Origin: Subtercola endophyticus | GTDB taxonomy: Bacteria; Actinomycetota; Actinomycetes; Actinomycetales; Microbacteriaceae | Assembly: GCF_021044565.1 (NCBI RefSeq) | Contig: NZ_CP087997.1 | Coordinates: 3,658,001 to 3,722,000, forward strand | Reading direction: 5' to 3' | DNA length: 64,000 nucleotides | Shown here: positions 53,804 through 62,160 of the stretch, one piece after another | Position numbering within the stretch: the first letter of the stretch is position 1 | Layout: each line of letters starts with the position of its first letter | Notes under the pieces: model-generated | Told to the model about the DNA's origin: nothing | The model's input: the letters and a program-made list of their open reading frames with translations, nothing else | Databases searched by the model: none | Position numbers and translations under genes: made by a program

Positions 53804-55195
53804 GTGCAGCGCTTATACGGTCTGTGGTGGGAGCCCGGCAGCAACGACAAGGTACCCGGCGTCCTCACGGTGCACGACGACGGTGGCGGCGAACTCGAAC
53901 TGGTCGGTGGCTTCGTACTGCGCGAATTCGAGGAACCCGTGCCTGGCATAACTACCTGGCCTAACAAGCGCCGTGATACTCCTGTGCTTCTCGGCGACGC
54001 CGACGGGAAGCGAATCACGCTCGTCAACTGTATTCCCACTTTGACCCGAGGCGGACTCGGCGATACCCCAACGTTTCAACGGTTCCTAAGTGACCAGGTA
54101 CTGATCGGCGCCTGGCTCGAGGCTCGAGACGAGCCCGCCTTTCGTGACGCCTACATCAGACTTGAAAACCTCACCGCGTGGAGCGCACTCAAGTCACTCT
54201 CTTACACCGTGGATCGATCGAAGGAGAATGGTTCAACAGCCACCATTCGGCCAAGCGAAGAGGAATCCGTCGAGGTCGACGGGTGGAAATACACGTTATC
54301 GATGTCGGAGCGAGGTTTTCGGTACATGCGCACACGGCAGACCACCACTGTGTCAGGCGACGTCACTGCACGAGTCGTCGTACAGCCGCCCGACGGCACG
54401 TCAATGATGGAGATCAACCACCGCGTTCACGAGCTTTCAGACCTACTAACCCTAGCGACGGGTAAACCGAGCGGACTCATCTCGCTCACTTTGACGCACA
54501 TGGAAGCCGATGAGTGGACAGAACCACGAGGGTCGGACACTACTATCCACAAACTTCCCATCCCGGTCGAGGTGTTCGGCCGACGCATCTACGACGCGTC
54601 TCCAGACGAGCCGGCACACCCGACCCACGAATTCCGCTTCACACTTGACGACATGCCTTTCGCAGAACTGATGCCACGATGGCTGAAGATCCGACGTGAA
54701 AGCCCCGCCGCCTGCAACGTGTACTTCGGTTCTGAATACGCGCCTGCCACATACACCGAGATGCGCTTGTTTTCGATGGCGGTCTCCGCCGAGGCGCTGC
54801 ATCGTTCGTCCTTCGGCGAGAAAGGCGCCGACGCTTCCGACAGCTTCGTCACTGAAGCACGCAGCATCATCAAGAAGTCGTTCGAAAAGGGACCCCTCCG
54901 CGAGTGGGTGTTGCAACGCACGCAACCTGGAGCAACTTTCAAGGAACGAATGCACTACCTCGCCGCGGTACCCGATGCCCAGGCTGTTGCAACCCTGATA
55001 CCCGACATCCCAGACTGGGCTCGGAAGCTGACCGCAGCTAGAAACGGTGTGGCACACAACGCTGGAGAAAAAATTACCCCCGAGGCCAACCGGCTTTTTG
55101 CACAAACACGCAATCTAATCGCGCTCGTCATGATGAGCCGGCTCGGGTTGCCCGCTGCGACCCAGCTCCGGGCGGCGACCGAAACCATGCTCTAA
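53804..55195 (+). CDS. ApeA-like anti-phage HEPN protein
   Basis: 463 residues from GTG 53804 with TTGGAGCG upstream. The N-terminus (LYGLWWEPG, VPGVLTV, GELELVGGF) matches the ApeA N-terminal beta domain. The C-terminal helical domain ends with the HEPN ribonuclease motif RX4H: Arg413 and His418 in RNGVAH. Single-gene ApeA proteins protect bacteria from phage by abortive RNA cleavage. No partner gene is needed, and here it stands alone between divergent or convergent genes. Identification rests on both end motifs and length. Confidence 0.8.
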   Translation: MQRLYGLWWEPGSNDKVPGVLTVHDDGGGELELVGGFVLREFEEPVPGITTWPNKRRDTPVLLGDADGKRITLVNCIPTLTRGGLGDTPTFQRFLSDQVLIGAWLEARDEPAFRDAYIRLENLTAWSALKSLSYTVDRSKENGSTATIRPSEEESVEVDGWKYTLSMSERGFRYMRTRQTTTVSGDVTARVVVQPPDGTSMMEINHRVHELSDLLTLATGKPSGLISLTLTHMEADEWTEPRGSDTTIHKLPIPVEVFGRRIYDASPDEPAHPTHEFRFTLDDMPFAELMPRWLKIRRESPAACNVYFGSEYAPATYTEMRLFSMAVSAEALHRSSFGEKGADASDSFVTEARSIIKKSFEKGPLREWVLQRTQPGATFKERMHYLAAVPDAQAVATLIPDIPDWARKLTAARNGVAHNAGEKITPEANRLFAQTRNLIALVMMSRLGLPAATQLRAATETML

Positions 55196-55250
55196 TCGCC
55201 CAGGGCGTTGATCCTCGTTGTGCCGTTGACTTGAAGTGGTGCAAGCGTTG

Positions 55251-56117
55251 TTAAAGATCATCGTGGATAGGGCTGAAAGCAGTAAGGCCCGACTTCCGAG
55301 CTCGGAACAACATCGCCTGATCGTAGGTCGCCAGGGCGACGTTCTTAGCGTAAGCCTGAAGTTCTAACGCGCGATCGATGATTTCGAGGTCCGCGCTGTG
55401 GAGCCGGATATGGTCTGACTCGTCGATCAACAGAGTCGCATAAAGGTTGACTGACTCCACGCCTGAGCCGATCGTCTCCAGGGTGGTGAAGGTCGACTGG
55501 CCCGTGAATTCGCGGTCGAGCATCTTCAGTGCTGTGCGAGCAAGCGCACGCGCTTGCAGCTTGTCGCCATTCACATACATTGCGTTGTTGCTGTTCTTGA
55601 GTCGATCTAGCTCTTCCACCACGATTATCGGAATAGCTAGTGCGACTCCTTCGTGCGGGAACGCATCTACTGCACCATGCCAGGGGACGCTAGCAAGGTC
55701 CCCCGAATGCCGGAGAAGCGTATTCGTGTCGAGCACTATCGCCTGTTGGGCGGCGCCCGCCATTCCGAACTGGTTGATGGCCCACGATTGTGATCTTCGC
55801 CTTATCGAGTCGGCGGCAGCCTCGAAATCAGCTATCCGTTCCTGAACCTCCAGGGTGACGATCCCGACCAAAACTTGGCCACCAACTGCAGAAGTGTTCA
55901 CAGAAAGAAGGGACCAGTACCTTTGGGTGGTAATTAGCGAGTCCACTGACGACGGAGTGATATAGCTTGCTAGCACGCGCGCGTGTCGAGTTGCCCACTC
56001 TTGATACTCGCTGATCACCCTGCCGCCGCCCCCGAGCACGTTATTTGCTTCTCGCAGAGCTTCGGCAATCGCCTCGAGCAGTGACGTGGCCCGGATTCCC
56101 GGGCGAAGTTGAATCAT
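55251..56117 (-). CDS. PIN-domain protein with N-terminal helical extension
   Basis: 288 residues. Residues 1-~120 are helical, without recognised motif. The PIN nuclease fold follows with its acidic residues: Asp130 in IVLDTNTLL, Glu169 and Asp171 in VVEELDRL, Asp243/Asp248 in SADLEIIDRA and Asp266 in ATYDQAML. All four acidic positions of an active metal-dependent RNase are present. No small antitoxin gene adjoins it, so it is not an ordinary VapBC pair. It converges on the ApeA-like gene; a defence role is plausible. Confidence 0.8.
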   Translation of the reverse strand: MIQLRPGIRATSLLEAIAEALREANNVLGGGGRVISEYQEWATRHARVLASYITPSSVDSLITTQRYWSLLSVNTSAVGGQVLVGIVTLEVQERIADFEAAADSIRRRSQSWAINQFGMAGAAQQAIVLDTNTLLRHSGDLASVPWHGAVDAFPHEGVALAIPIIVVEELDRLKNSNNAMYVNGDKLQARALARTALKMLDREFTGQSTFTTLETIGSGVESVNLYATLLIDESDHIRLHSADLEIIDRALELQAYAKNVALATYDQAMLFRARKSGLTAFSPIHDDL

Positions 56118-56172
56118 ATTTAGACCGTAGCGTTACCCAGACGTCATCGAGCCAGCTCATTCCGAGACATGT

Positions 56173-56451
56173 CTAGTCCGGGAATGGCGGCTCATCTCCG
56201 TAAATCGCTGACGCCACCCGACGAGACGCCGCCATTCCTGCACGTCTGGACGAACTGGATGGGCTGCCAATTCGAGCCGAATTCGTCGATCGGTAGACAA
56301 CTCGATCTCGAATGATCGTGCCGGCGTAACGGCCAGCTGGATCGAACACCCGACCGCCGCGAATGCGGCCAAGGTAGATGCCCGAACGTGAAAACAACCG
56401 GTCGCCGTCCCGCTTGAGCGGTCGGCCCTGTTTCGTATATAGACGTTCCAT
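56173..56451 (-). CDS. Small beta-repeat protein (4-fold beta flower-like)
   Basis: 92 residues. The first ~56 residues show four short G-x-x-(L/V) strand-turn units (LYTKQGRPL, LFSRSGIYLG, VFDPAGRYAG, RVVYRST), the pattern of small beta-flower proteins. The C-terminus is Ser/Arg-rich. ATG 56451 has no strong ribosome site. Function unknown in any organism I recall. Confidence 0.5.
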   Translation of the reverse strand: MERLYTKQGRPLKRDGDRLFSRSGIYLGRIRGGRVFDPAGRYAGTIIRDRVVYRSTNSARIGSPSSSSRRAGMAASRRVASAIYGDEPPFPD

Positions 56452-56624
56452 TCTACGATCATGCTCCTGGCCACCGACACCCCTCAGACGTCGCGTGCTG
56501 TCGGGCCTTTAGTAGTGCCTGCCGTTTCGTATTTATTGTGAATCATGAAATCAGGCTCTTGACATAATCCCCGGTATCGGGCCTTCAACTGTGTGGTCTG
56601 ATTGCGGTGATGACGGACCATACG

Positions 56625-57056
56625 TCAAGTGCTCCTGAATGCCCTACCTTTGTCGGCGACGATGAGTGGGAGGCGGCGCTGCTCACGCGGCGGTGCCGGC
56701 CGCTCTCGCGGGTTTGGTTTGCTCCGCTGCCTGAGACGTCCGGCTGGGTGAACCGTCCCGGTTTTCATACCGACATTTGAAGCATAGTATCGCCGTCCGT
56801 AGTGCTCGAGGCTGTGAAACTCGAGGTAGATGTGCAGCCGGTCGTTGTTGTGCCCGTCGAACGGTGATCCTTTGGCTATTGCTTCGTTCTTATGCAACCC
56901 CATCGCGGTTTCCGCGGCGGCGTTGACATATCCTCGTATGAAGCTGGTCGGGATCAGCCGGTCAACTCGGGGGCCAAATCGAAGATTCGTGGCGGCGTCG
57001 ATTGCGGCCTTGTTCGAATGCAAATTCAGCGGATCACTGTATCGACGCATGGGCAC
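56625..57056 (-). pseudogene. IS3-family transposase remnant
   Basis: The frame contains GYVNAAAETAMGLHKNEAIAK, GSPF and NNDRLHIYLEFHSLEHYGRRY, recognisable as the end of the DDE domain of IS3/IS481-type transposases (usual form YxNAxAEx..GLxKxExI and YNxxRLHS.LGxxxPxEyE). About 20 residues between SPF and NNDRLH are deleted, the first part is scrambled and the N-terminal domains are absent. No terminal inverted repeats are visible. A dead insertion sequence inside the island. Confidence 0.75.
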
Positions 57057-57295
57057 CTGCTCCGGCCGAACTCGTCTTCGGGGTTGGAGCCGGATCTAGC
57101 GCGGCGAGGACAGGGCTGCGCGGGAGCTCCGAATCCTGATCACGCTCGTCTTATCACCTTCGTCTGTGTCGAATTGCGTCGGCACGTCAAATAGATTTCT
57201 TGACGACGTGGGGTGAAAAAAGCCATCATGATCGTTGGTGTGCCACGAGGCAATCGGATCTCCTCGGGCGGAGAACTTCGAAGCCGGAGGTAATA

Positions 57296-58666
57296 ATGCA
57301 ACGCTCTGACGCGGTGCTCTTCTCTGCGGCACACGGCTTCTACAATTTCGCTGTTTCGCGCAACACTTTCGACCGCAGCCTCTATTACAACTTGCTGCTG
57401 CAACCCGCACTCGCCATACCCGATCACTACTTTCTGCAAAAGTCATGGGTAGGAGCTCACCTCACCGAATACCGTAGCCGAGACTCGTGGATCGAGGTCG
57501 GGCTTCGTGGCGGATTCATTCAGCCCTACTTCAGGCGAGAAGGCAGCTCTTTGACATCCCTGCTTTCCGAGATGGAACGGACGGATCGGCGAGGGTTTGA
57601 CGATGCCGCCGAAGATATCGCCGACCGGTTAGACCGGACTTCGTTTCAGCCACTTCACTGGTCCTCAGGGACTAACTCGAAGACCTTTGGAAGTTCGCTT
57701 CAACGGTTTCTCGCTTACGACGAACCACCGGCTCTGGAATTTCAGGCCGACCCCGCCGATTTCAGAGGGTTCTGGTCGCGGAGCCGAGAATGGATTAGCG
57801 AGGAGCTCGACAGTGCAGCAGAGCGATCGTCCGGATTGCTGCAAGGCGACGGTATTCTCCTCAGTCAGCTGATACAAGTCGCTGGCGAACGCTTGCTGGG
57901 ACCGGACTGCGGACGAATTTCGAGTGTGGATGCGTTACTCACGTTGGTGCGTGAACGGGTCGGATACCAAGCGGCGCAGGATCTCAGGGTCTACCTGACT
58001 TGCGCTTGCGAACTTTACAACCGAAGCTTGGCCGACACGATCCTGACCGCGCCGGGTAGCCCGAGGTGGAGCTACTACGTCGCCGCGATGGACCTCTGGC
58101 TGGACGATGTTTCAACTATCCAGGAGGACATTGACCAGGAGGACCCCGAATCCCCGCATGTCTTCGATGTTTCAATTCAGCTGCCTCATGTCCAGCATCT
58201 CCGAAACGTCAGCGGCGACACATTGCTCGCAATCCGGAAGACAGCAGCTTGCGAACGCTACCTCGAGTCTTTGGCGTATTGGCGGTCAGCTCCGAAGAAC
58301 CAAACGCTTCAGAACGAGCTCGTAGAAACCCTCCATCGCTACACGATGGAGATCAAGAAGCTCGTCGGAAAAGAGGTCGGAGCTTTTGCGCTGAAGCCGC
58401 AATTCATATCGAACGCCATCGATGTCAGTCGGGTATTCAAAAAAGTTCCGAATGTGCTTCAGGGCTTTCTCGCGGTCTCCGTACCAACAACCAGCGCTGC
58501 CGCAGCCAGCGGACTCGCTTCCCCCTACCTGCCTGCTGGCCTTGCCACTCTTTTCGCGCTGCAAACCATCGTCAAGAATCGATCCCCAGCGCAATCTGTG
58601 GAGATAATGCTGTCCGATCTAGACGGAGCCAGAATGTACCCCGACGTGACCATCAGTCGCGCATAA
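57296..58666 (+). CDS. Unknown 456-residue protein, first gene of a three-gene operon
   Basis: ATG 57296 follows CCGGAGGTAATA. The N-terminus (FSAAHGFYNFAVSRNTFDRS) and centre are mixed helical and aromatic (SRDSWIEVGLRGGFIQPYF, FRGFWSRSREWISEEL). Residues ~390-425 are hydrophobic (VLQGFLAVSVPTTSAAAASG, YLPAGLATLFALQTIV) and could bind or cross a membrane. No motif of a known nuclease, kinase or effector is apparent. It is followed by a phosphatase-fold gene 28 bases on and a P-loop kinase, all on the + strand. Position in a defence island suggests the effector or sensor of an unrecognised system. Confidence 0.75.
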   Translation: MQRSDAVLFSAAHGFYNFAVSRNTFDRSLYYNLLLQPALAIPDHYFLQKSWVGAHLTEYRSRDSWIEVGLRGGFIQPYFRREGSSLTSLLSEMERTDRRGFDDAAEDIADRLDRTSFQPLHWSSGTNSKTFGSSLQRFLAYDEPPALEFQADPADFRGFWSRSREWISEELDSAAERSSGLLQGDGILLSQLIQVAGERLLGPDCGRISSVDALLTLVRERVGYQAAQDLRVYLTCACELYNRSLADTILTAPGSPRWSYYVAAMDLWLDDVSTIQEDIDQEDPESPHVFDVSIQLPHVQHLRNVSGDTLLAIRKTAACERYLESLAYWRSAPKNQTLQNELVETLHRYTMEIKKLVGKEVGAFALKPQFISNAIDVSRVFKKVPNVLQGFLAVSVPTTSAAAASGLASPYLPAGLATLFALQTIVKNRSPAQSVEIMLSDLDGARMYPDVTISRA

Positions 58667-58694
58667 TTTGATTCTGACTGACGCGACCTCGACG

Positions 58695-59360
58695 ATGACG
58701 ATTGCACGCCTGACATCCCAGACCACGGAACTCATTCTCGTGCGTCACGCAGCCAGTACGCGGGCACAGGTCGGCATCTGGGGCAGGCTTTATGATGCTC
58801 CCCTCGCCGAGGGGTTTGAGTCTCAGATGGCCTTAACGCGAAGTAAGGCCGACTTGCAATTCTTGAGCCGAGACCGGATTATTTCCTCGCCTCTTCGGCG
58901 ATGTCTCGAGACTGCCGCCTTCATCTTTCCTGGAACGGCGCCAGAGGTAGTTCCAGAATTTCGGGCATTTCACTCCGGAGATTTTGAGGCGGTAAGCGAG
59001 TCGTTCATCCAGCTCAACTACCCTGAGTACCTCGACATGACATTTCGGGGCAGGTTCTTGAACCCGAGACACGGCGAGGAGAGCATCGAAGCTCAGGTAA
59101 GACGCATTGCTCGCGGACTCGCGCGCGTCCTTGCCGATCACGACACAACTATAGTGATTGTTACTCATTATAGTTGTTTGAACATCATCGCCAACCTCGG
59201 TGTTCGGAACTGGGATATCAATAGCCATGCCGATGGCAAATACGACGTTGCCCTGGGTTCCTACTTCCGGCTCACTATTGATCCGGTGGCGGTTCTCAGT
59301 GACATTGAAGATCAACTGGCGGATGTCAGCGATGAGTACACAGAAGGGTTGTCACTATGA
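58695..59360 (+). CDS. Histidine-phosphatase-family protein
   Basis: 221 residues from ATG 58695; TTG 58668 is another start, neither with a good ribosome site. LILVRHAAST carries the Arg17-His18 of the phosphohistidine motif, but the usual RHG reads RHA. SSPLRRCLETA supplies the second Arg and VTHYSCLN the second His. The fold family includes phosphoglycerate mutases, SixA-type protein phosphatases and nucleotide phosphatases. Its stop overlaps the kinase start (ATGA), so kinase and phosphatase are produced together. Confidence 0.85.
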   Translation: MTIARLTSQTTELILVRHAASTRAQVGIWGRLYDAPLAEGFESQMALTRSKADLQFLSRDRIISSPLRRCLETAAFIFPGTAPEVVPEFRAFHSGDFEAVSESFIQLNYPEYLDMTFRGRFLNPRHGEESIEAQVRRIARGLARVLADHDTTIVIVTHYSCLNIIANLGVRNWDINSHADGKYDVALGSYFRLTIDPVAVLSDIEDQLADVSDEYTEGLSL

Positions 59361-60001
59361 CGGTGGATGAGTTGTTCGAGAGTCCTAGTCGGAAGTTCGT
59401 CGTGTTCGAGGGGTACGACGGTTCCGGCAAGTCGACCTTGATAAATGCCCTCGTCTCGTCCGAAGCGACCGGGTCGGTTCGGGTCGTGGGTCGGAAGAAA
59501 GAGTCGGAGCTCGTGGAGATCGCGAAGGTGTTGGAGCGAGACGATCTCCGGCCGGATCCGCGCGCTGAGATGCTTCTCCGAATTGCGGTGGAGGTGGAGC
59601 GACTGAACATTATTTCACGATCGCTGCTGACGCATGATGTTGTCGTGTGCGACCGAGGGCCGATCAGCATGATCGCCTGGTTTAGATACTTGGAGGTCCC
59701 TTCCAAGGCGTATGAAGGGCTCCTCGAAGAACTCTGGAGCTTTTACCGCGACTCGGTCACGGTCGTGTGCCGGGCAGATTTCGCTACATGCTGGCAGCGC
59801 TCGTCTGGCAGATTAGGTCAATCCCGCAAAGACCGACTAGGTGAGGACGCTAACCGGCGCTTCTTTGACCAGTATCAAGAGACCGTCACGTCCTCGGGCG
59901 CGTCGATCGCATTGATCGACATTGACACCGTGAATGCGGATGTCTCTACATCGCTGGACGAGGTACTCGAAGCGATGAGATCAAACGGCATTACTTCATA
60001 G
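59357..60001 (+). CDS. P-loop kinase (thymidylate kinase-like)
   Basis: 214 residues starting in the phosphatase stop codon. FEGYDGSGKST (17-27) is a Walker A of the deoxynucleoside monophosphate kinase type. VVVCDRGPISM (DRG 99-101) matches the DR(Y/G) substrate-binding motif of thymidylate kinases, and SRKDRLG resembles the lid. The host must have its own tmk elsewhere, so this copy is an accessory kinase. It may phosphorylate a nucleotide, a small signal or the partner protein. Confidence 0.83.
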   Translation: MTVDELFESPSRKFVVFEGYDGSGKSTLINALVSSEATGSVRVVGRKKESELVEIAKVLERDDLRPDPRAEMLLRIAVEVERLNIISRSLLTHDVVVCDRGPISMIAWFRYLEVPSKAYEGLLEELWSFYRDSVTVVCRADFATCWQRSSGRLGQSRKDRLGEDANRRFFDQYQETVTSSGASIALIDIDTVNADVSTSLDEVLEAMRSNGITS

Positions 60002-60196
60002 GCGGTCTGCAACGTTTTTGAGCGAGGCGACTGGGCAACGGCTGCGTTTTGCACGCACGCAGTTGTTCTGGCGATGTACAGCCTCTCAGGCATTCACTCC
60101 GACCACATGCAGCTTAAAGTCTTGAGGCTCATTTGCGCTGATAATCTATATTACGTCTCCATTGCGGAGAATCCGCGACGGTCGTGCGAGCAATGC

Positions 60197-60457
60197 CTAG
60201 TAGTGATCGCGGGCCTGGAGGATGACGATGTGGTTGTCTGTGACGTAGTAGACGAGCCGGTTTGCGTCGTCGATGCGCCGGGACCAGGCACCGCTGAGGA
60301 TGTGTTTCAGAGGTTCGGGTTTGCCGATGCCCGCGAACGGATCGCGGAGCGTGTCCGCGATGAGTTGATTGATCCGCTTCAGCGTCTTTCGATCCTGGGT
60401 CTGCCAGTAGACGTAGTCTTCCCACCCGTGTGCGTCAAAGGCTAACTCGCGGCTCAC
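60197..60457 (-). CDS. yoeB: YoeB-family mRNA interferase toxin
   Basis: 86 residues, the usual length. WEDYVYWQTQDRK and INQLIADTLRDPF are YoeB signatures. The C-terminal ARDHY keeps the catalytic His-Tyr end of the family. It would cut mRNA in the ribosome at start codons. The start overlaps the antitoxin stop by four bases. Confidence 0.93.
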   Translation of the reverse strand: MSRELAFDAHGWEDYVYWQTQDRKTLKRINQLIADTLRDPFAGIGKPEPLKHILSGAWSRRIDDANRLVYYVTDNHIVILQARDHY

Positions 60458-60705
60458 GCGTCAAGGAGGTCGTGCTTTTCGAACTCGCCTCGCCTGGCGC
60501 GCTCGATTGATTCGAGCAAGCGTTCCGCATTTGCTGGGTTGCGCAGCAGGTAAGCGGTCTCGGTCATGGCGTCGTAGTCGTCTTTCGACATGAGCACAGC
60601 GTTGCCATGCTTGGATACAACTTCGACGGCCGTGTGATCGTCGTTGACTTGCTGAATGAGCCCGAACAAGGTCTTACGTGCTTCCGTCGCGGTCAATGCG
60701 GTCAT
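60454..60705 (-). CDS. yefM: YefM-family antitoxin (Phd/YefM)
   Basis: 83 residues. TATEARKTLFGLIQQVNDDH is the DNA-binding Phd/YefM N-terminus and GNAVLMSKDDYDAM the second conserved segment. It neutralises YoeB and represses the operon. Upstream, GTAC-TGAATAGC-GTAC (around 60725-60740) is a probable autoregulatory palindrome. The module sits at the right edge of the island, where it would punish loss of the element. Confidence 0.93.
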   Translation of the reverse strand: MTALTATEARKTLFGLIQQVNDDHTAVEVVSKHGNAVLMSKDDYDAMTETAYLLRNPANAERLLESIERARRGEFEKHDLLDA

Positions 60706-60774
60706 GGTGTCTCCAAAAGTAATGTACTGAATAGCGTACCACTCAGTGTGATGTGCTAGGTCGGCTTAGTTCTA

Positions 60775-60793
60775 GGCTTCAAATCTCACCGGC
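60775..60793. other. Putative attachment site, right (degenerate tRNA-Ser 3' end)
   Basis: GGCTTCAAATCTCACCGGC matches 17 of 19 bases of the tRNA-Ser T arm/acceptor at 48627-48645. It lies between the toxin-antitoxin module and the terminator of the backbone gene beyond. Confidence 0.62.
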
Positions 60794-60796
60794 GCA

Positions 60797-60846
60797 CGAC
60801 AACCCCCGCACATCCCCGTGAATACAGGGAAGTGCGGGGGTTGTCG
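60797..60846 (-). terminator. Strong terminator of the binding-protein gene
   Basis: CGACAACCCCCGCAC (60797-60811) pairs perfectly with GTGCGGGGGTTGTCG (60832-60846), a 15-bp stem; the loop contains a further TCCC/GGGA pairing. It is 22 bases past the stop of the minus-strand gene. First backbone element after the island. Confidence 0.88.
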
Positions 60847-60868
60847 CTCTCGCGCTGAGGGCTCGGCC

Positions 60869-62050
60869 TCAGAAGCCGATCGAGGGGTCGATGAACTTGT
60901 TCGTCACGATCGCATCGGGTGTAAGCCCCGGAGCAACCGCTTTGCCTTGTGCCGCGAAGAGTGGCGTCGTGATGTCGATGATCTTCTGCACGCGGTCGAG
61001 GTCGAAGTTGCCGACGGTCTTGTCTGCACCGTCGCCGACCAGGCCGAGGTCGACCTGGGCCTTGGCCGAGTAGGCGGCGACACCGGCGCTGTAGACCCAT
61101 CCGTTGTTGAACTCGCTGACCGCTTTCACGATGAGGTCGTTCGTGGCGGCGGGGTCTTTGTAGTAGTCGACGGTTGCCTGCTGGAGCACGGGAACGAGCT
61201 TCGTGAGGCACGGTGACATTTTGTCGAGGTCTCCGGTGCGAATCGAGAGAGCCGATGCGTAGATCGGGTATCCGGCGTCATTGATGAGTTGGAAGGCGAC
61301 CGGTTTGTCCCACGCATCGACCTCGTGCTGGTACACGTAGGGCTCGACGGTCGCGAAGCCCTGCTGGGCATCCTTACCGCCCGCGGCCACGAAGTTGGCG
61401 GGCGTGCCGTCGTAGCTGCCGTCGACGTTGGCTGCTTTGAGGATTCCGCTGCCGGTCAGGTAGTCCATATAGGTGGCGCCGCCGAAGTAGCGCACGACGG
61501 CGTCGGTCTTGCCGAGGTCGGCGATGGTCTTGACGTTGGGGTAGGTGGCCGGATCCCACATGATGATCTGCGGCCCGACCTCGAACGGAGCGAACACTGC
61601 GGTGGTCGGTTGGTCGGCAGAGAGCTGAACGGCCTCGTCGGTGTTCGCGTAGCCGAGGGTGATGGTCGGATCCGCGTATTGCTGGCTCGTCACAGATTGG
61701 AACCCGATCGCGGGCCCGCCGGAGCGCACCTCGACATTCACGCCGGTGTATGCACCGCTGGCGTAGAGCGGGCCGGAGACAGCCTTCTTGTTCGAGTCGA
61801 TGACGGCGCCGGGGCCGATCAGCTGATAGAGGTCGCCCTGCTCGGCTTCGGGGTTCCAGTCGGTCTGAATGACGATGTTCGCCGGGCAGACGCCGGAGAG
61901 ATCGACGGCGCCGATGGCAGCGTCAGAGGTGGCGGAAGCGGATCCTGCGGGCGTGGCGCTTGTTGCGCAGGCGCTGAGAGCGACGGATGACGCGAGTAGC
62001 ACCGCAGCTGCGGCCGATGCGCGCAGGAGGGGTGTGCGGGTGGTGCGCAT
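60869..62050 (-). CDS. ABC transporter substrate-binding lipoprotein (nitrate/sulfonate/taurine type)
   Basis: 393 residues from ATG 62050, with AAAGGAGCCCCACC upstream; open frame further upstream is a low-complexity Thr/Pro reading of the leader. Signal peptide with lipobox LSAC, Cys28. The mature part (IVIQTDWNPEAEQGDLYQLIG, ADQPTTAVFAPFEVGP, YPNVKTIADLGKT) fits SsuA/TauA-like binding proteins. No permease or ATPase gene is in the window. The two genes upstream on the same strand suggest a pathway for a small nitrogen compound, as binding proteins of this class accompany DUF1989 genes. Confidence 0.87.
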   Translation of the reverse strand: MRTTRTPLLRASAAAAVLLASSVALSACATSATPAGSASATSDAAIGAVDLSGVCPANIVIQTDWNPEAEQGDLYQLIGPGAVIDSNKKAVSGPLYASGAYTGVNVEVRSGGPAIGFQSVTSQQYADPTITLGYANTDEAVQLSADQPTTAVFAPFEVGPQIIMWDPATYPNVKTIADLGKTDAVVRYFGGATYMDYLTGSGILKAANVDGSYDGTPANFVAAGGKDAQQGFATVEPYVYQHEVDAWDKPVAFQLINDAGYPIYASALSIRTGDLDKMSPCLTKLVPVLQQATVDYYKDPAATNDLIVKAVSEFNNGWVYSAGVAAYSAKAQVDLGLVGDGADKTVGNFDLDRVQKIIDITTPLFAAQGKAVAPGLTPDAIVTNKFIDPSIGF

Positions 62051-62051
62051 G

Positions 62052-62110
62052 GTGGGGCTCCTTTGGGTGGGGGTGGTCTCGGTGGTGGTAGTAGTGGCGA
62101 CGGTGGTGGG
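62052..62110 (-). promoter_or_regulatory. C-rich, G-poor leader
   Basis: On the minus strand the ~60 bases before the ribosome site are repeats of CCACC and ACCACC with very few G. Such C-rich, unstructured RNA is the composition Rho binds. It may allow Rho-dependent attenuation of the binding-protein gene; no riboswitch fold was seen. Confidence 0.3.
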
Positions 62111-62160
62111 CAAGGAGTCGAGCGGTTCGCGCCGCGGTGTCGCGTGCTGATGCGGATGTG

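Larger units (their letters stand above)
48650..60774. mobile_element. Genomic (defence) island inserted at tRNA-Ser
   Basis: A 12.1-kb block between the tRNA 3' end and a degenerate copy of it. GC is visibly lower than outside, with more A/T third positions. Gene content is accessory: DUF262/DUF1524 protein, restriction-modification pair, ApeA-like HEPN protein, PIN protein, IS3 remnant, a three-gene unknown operon and a toxin-antitoxin pair at the right edge. No integrase remains, so it is probably fixed or was moved by an integrase in trans. Confidence 0.7.

Noticed and set aside
62052-62160. Guanidine or other riboswitch upstream of the binding protein
   Set aside because: The leader is C/A-rich and without conserved stems or the ACGR-type motifs expected for guanidine riboswitches.
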